A stretch of 64,000 nucleotides of DNA. It comes from Ulota crispa. Taxonomy: Eukaryota > Streptophyta > Bryopsida > Orthotrichales > Orthotrichaceae. Numbering within the stretch: the stretch's first letter is position 1; every line of letters begins with the position of its first letter. The DNA is taken from positions 15,764,727-15,828,726 of the forward strand of contig OY987245.1 in assembly GCA_963920765.1 (NCBI GenBank). The letters run 5' to 3'. The notes under the pieces are model-generated. The model saw only the letters and a program-made list of their open reading frames with translations, searched no databases and had not been told where the DNA came from. Of the stretch, positions 60,750 to 64,000 are shown one piece after another. Made by a program: the position numbers and the translations under genes.

Positions 60750-61092
60750 GAGTAAGATAACCTTACCCATACCCAAGCATTTAAGGGTTTAAGGTACTTT
60801 CATATCTTGAAAAATTAAGGAAAAAAATATGTAGGGTTTGCCTTTCAACAAGCTATCATGGAACATAATTTTAATGAAAAAAAGTATTGTAGATTATTTT
60901 ATATTAAAGGGTAAAGCTGCAACTTGTAGGGTCCCTATTAGCAACTCTAAACTACCCTTGAAATTGCTTGGATGTGTTCATATACATGTACTTGACGGTC
61001 TCAATCTTGACCCTCCCAAACTAGCTCCTAAACTGACATGTGGAAGGATTTGCTTAAGCAAATGGCATTCACTGTTCCACTTTGGGTTCAAG
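60750..61092 (+). repeat. Dispersed repeat, family R1
   Basis: It matches 43985-44330 in the same orientation (AACCTTACCCATACC, CCTTTCAACAAGCTATCATG, TACATGTACTTGACGGTC, TAAACTGACATGTGG). The class is unknown. Confidence 0.75.
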
Positions 61093-61188
61093 AGTGTGTG
61101 AAGAACACCTCAAATGTAGAGTGCAACATTAGGGATCGCTTAGGTATGGGGTGGGTTACCTTTATTTATATATATATATATATATATA

Positions 61189-62739
61189 CTAGTGGGCCCA
61201 TGTATTTGTTGTTCCAACAGAAGACTGTCAGGTCTAGCAAACTCAATTCCTTTGATGTTTCAAACTTTTAAAAACAAAAAAAAATAGTTCAAGTCAGCTG
61301 CAAAAACATATGAAAATTCATAAACAATACAATATCTCTTCAAAAACCATGAAAATTCATTAAAAGAATGTTTATTTTTCAAAAAGTATGAAATTAATTG
61401 TGTTACTTTTGAAATCCCATCCAATAATTATTCAAAATATCTGAAAATTAGACATAAATCTTCTTGTCTCAAAATGCCCATGTAAAATGCCTACTACAAA
61501 AACATATGAAAATTTATCAACAGTACCATAACTTTCAAAAATTATGAAAAAAAATAGTGTTACATTTGACATCCATTTCTCTTTTTATGTATATTATATA
61601 TACACATTATCTTGTTTCAAAATGCCCATGTAAAGATATTGTTGCTTTTTGAGCTATCTACCTCACACTTCGTATCACTGTTTCTTATCTTCTGTAAAAC
61701 AATTTTACAGAATTACTCATATCAATTTTTGGCTTGCTCCTTAACTGCGCTGCACCGGTCTTCCTCCTTCTTTGCTCTGCCCTCCTTGATCCTACCACGG
61801 TATCCACAACCTAATCTACACAGTGGTAGCAACAGCATTTTAGACTGCTGGACTTGGAAAAATAAATAAAGATCCTCTTGTGCTCTTACTCAAGTCTACA
61901 CTCACGTAGGACTTGTCCACCATAGTTTCGTTATTTCATTTCTCTCATGATCACTGACAATATCAATCAACCATGACAGAAATTTGATGCTTCCTTGAGT
62001 TGCTTGGAGAATGGACAGAGATCACTCCACAGCTCTCGCCAGAGATCACTCCACCACAACTTGGGGGCTCATTCTGCATTCAATGTCATGTAATCACGAA
62101 TGATGTGAACGAAGGCTCAATGAAAGCATGGTTTGCTGTGAGCTTTTTCAAATGTCGACATGTAGAGATCTTCACTTAGTTGAACGCCTCTTATGTTCCT
62201 GTGCTCAAGACACTTCACGGCGATCGGTCCAACAGCCGAGGTGCCGGGACGAAAATCTGCTCACCCACGGATGCTCCGGTCAAACAGTCAAGGTGTCGGG
62301 ATTATCAAAAGTCGACTCTAAAGTTCCGAAACTCAAGAATCTGTGTATGCTGAATCATCTCCGCTTTCACATTCTCGAAGTTTATCCTGTGCTGAAGAAG
62401 GCAATTTGTTGAAGACGAGAATATGCTCACCCATTAATACATAAACTCAACTCTGCTTGCAACTCACCCTCTGTTACAGCAGCAATTTCACTTATTGCAC
62501 TCCACCGATCCCATGGTGCTCATCCTGTTTGCTCCTCTTTTTTCTTGGACGGTGGCTTATTTCCAGAAGATGAGGATGCAGCAGTGCAGCCAAGCAAGCG
62601 AGAAGACACACATGCAGAGAGGGAGATGTGCGTGCATGTGCAGCCTTAACAAAATCTTCTTGGAGCAACACAGACACCCAACTTTGCAGCTTAGTTACCC
62701 AACTACCCAACTAATGAAACCAAGCATATTATTAGTATA
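61189..62739 (-). mobile_element. Candidate gene-fragment-bearing Helitron (about 1.55 kb)
   Basis: The minus-strand 3' end is a hairpin TGTTG GAA CAACA followed by 15 nt and CTAG at 61189-61192, inserted next to A, with the same GAA loop as the Helitron at 34874. The minus-strand 5' part (62660-62739) matches the 5' region of the short Helitrons (ACCCAACTACCCAACTAATG, AGCATATTATTAGTATA). The exact 5' TC is not visible because another Helitron sits at that point. The interior 61650-62500 is GC-balanced with coding texture (KVPKLKNLCMLNHLRF, LRR-like), possibly captured host sequence. Confidence 0.45.
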
Positions 62740-62939
62740 CTAGTGGACTCGTGCACCTGCCGTTCTAATGAAAGGCTATCATGCAAGAAAGTTTAAGCGG
62801 TTCACCTTCTTCTCCTGCGGTCACTCCCTATCACTACGTATACTCCATCTCCGTGGCCAACCATAATTGCCCTTTAATCTTCTTGGAGCACAACACCCAA
62901 CTACCCAACTAATAGAAATAAGACTATTTTAGAAATAAG
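62740..62939 (-). mobile_element. Non-autonomous Helitron, 200 bp
   Basis: Minus-strand 3' end CTAG at 62740-62743 next to A at 62739; 5' TC (GA on plus) at 62938-62939, followed directly by the CTAG of the next Helitron. The internal sequence matches the family (GAGTCCACTAG end, CACCCAACTACCCAACTAAT). Confidence 0.75.
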
Positions 62940-63315
62940 ACTAGTGCACCCTTGTACTTGCCGTTTTGGCGAAGGGCCATCATGGGAGGGGGTCCTTGCA
63001 AAAAAATTAACATGACCTTCCTCATAATCACCTTCTTCAAGATTCTTCTCCTTTCCGTTCCAATGAGCTTACCTATACTATGCCTACCTACACGCTTTGC
63101 CTCCTTCTCCGATCAACCACCCCCTATTTCTGTGTATACCCTATCCCCAAAGACAATCATAACTGCCACATAACCATAGAAATAAGAATAACCGCCACAT
63201 AACCGCCACTTAATCTTCTTGTAGCAACACCCAACTACCCAAATAATAGAGATTTTATTCTATTATAGACACCCAACTACCCAGCTAATGGAACCAAGCC
63301 TATTATTAGTATAGA
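62940..63315 (-). mobile_element. Non-autonomous Helitron, 376 bp, head-to-tail with the previous one
   Basis: CTAG at 62940-62943; 5' end on minus TCTATACTAATAATAGGCTT at 63315, followed by T. It aligns through its length with the copy at 6711-7043 (reverse), and has an extra internal duplication of ACACCCAACTACCCA near 63220-63290. Confidence 0.85.
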
Positions 63316-63334
63316 TATATATATATATATCTAT

Positions 63335-63567
63335 GGGAATTGATATATGTACCACATCCTTTTTATTAATCTACCACATTTACTGTTTATGGTCAGTACT
63401 TATGATATTATAATATTAGGTGTGGACAACAAACATCACATCTCTAAATTGAAAATACAACTTGACTTAGAAGTTGTAAATTTTGTTTTGTTTTTCAAAT
63501 CTAAATCCCACTCATAGTATTGGTTAAATTTTTTGAATGAAACTCATCATAATTTGGATTTTTTAAT
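63335..63567 (+). mobile_element. Truncated MITE, family A2 (left half)
   Basis: GGGAATTGATATATGTACCA and GGTGTGGACAACAAACATCA match 44738-44960 and the left half of 46405-46826. It is interrupted at about 63567 by the next element. Confidence 0.75.
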
Positions 63568-64000
63568 GGGAAAATTACAAATAGGGGCATGAAAATGTAA
63601 AATATTACAAATAAGGGCCAAGTTTCAAAATATTACAAATAGGGGCACATTTTCAAAAAAAATCGTGATTTTTTGTAATTTTTTTTTGGTTTGGACATTG
63701 ATTGATTTAGATTCATCACATAAAATGTTAGCTAACTTCCAAAAAAATTAAAGTTTCCAAAGATCTCCATTCACTTTACAAAAATTTCTTTATTTAAGCT
63801 TGATTTGGAGAGACTTTTTAAGTTTTTTAGAAACTAGCTAACACTTAGTGTGATATGTTTAGATCAACCAAAGTCCAAACCAAAAAAATTACAAAAATTA
63901 TATATTTTTAAAAATTGTGCCTTTATTTGAATATATTTTGAAACTACGTCCCTATATGTAATATTTTATAGTTTCATATCTCCATTTGGACTTTTTCATT
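63568..64000. mobile_element. Foldback MITE, family C (runs off the window)
   Basis: GGGAAAATTACAAATAGGGG start, repeated ATTACAAATA motifs, central GATTTGGAGAG and the returning arm (GTGTGATATG, TCAACCAAAGTCC) match 57248-57653. The final inverted end lies beyond 64000. Confidence 0.85.

Noticed and set aside
1-64000. LTR retrotransposons or virus-derived genes
   Set aside because: No long terminal repeats, reverse transcriptase, integrase or capsid motifs were recognised anywhere in the window.

Overview
The window looks like nuclear DNA of a land plant. Genes are split by many GT-AG introns, the proteins match plant families (a family-1 UDP-glycosyltransferase with a PSPG box, a plastid-type PHT4/ANTR anion transporter), and the intergenic DNA is AT-rich and packed with small non-autonomous DNA transposons. 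Two hints point away from flowering plants, both inference only: the two glycosyltransferase genes have four introns each (flowering-plant copies usually have none or one), and the gene at the left edge may carry an ASH-like domain, which is common in centrosome and flagellum proteins.

Layout. 1-1,222: 5' end of an unrecognised gene on the minus strand, running off the left edge. 1,223-13,076: gene-poor, AT-rich DNA with a palindromic MITE, a short Helitron, two abutting TTAA-flanked elements, tandem repeats and a coding-like relic. 13,077-25,112: a 21-exon plus-strand gene for a 1,770-residue WD40 protein of the MAPKBP1/WDR62 type. 26,025-29,300: the convergent six-exon PHT4/ANTR transporter on the minus strand, with a 75-codon upstream ORF at 29,462-29,689. 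30,300-38,600: transposon-rich, gene-free DNA including a 1.4-kb palindrome with a precisely nested Helitron. 38,856-43,114 (minus) and 49,877-54,292 (plus): two divergently oriented, apparently intact UDP-glycosyltransferase paralogues, both reconstructing to 491 residues with the same five-exon structure. They are separated by about 6.8 kb of nested MITEs. 55,382-57,085: a MITE whose arm holds 52 identical 25-bp repeats. 57,086-64,000: gene-free DNA with a foldback MITE and a head-to-tail Helitron cluster.

All exon boundaries were placed by eye from GT-AG sites, reading frame and paralogue comparison; the phases close exactly for the four complete genes. The genes do not form an obvious pathway. 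The most unusual content is structural: several MITE families with readable target-site duplications, nested insertions whose order can be deduced, a perfect minisatellite grown from a transposon arm, and a MITE insertion that supplies the stop codon of one glycosyltransferase. I saw no rRNA, tRNA, CRISPR array or recognisable retroelement.
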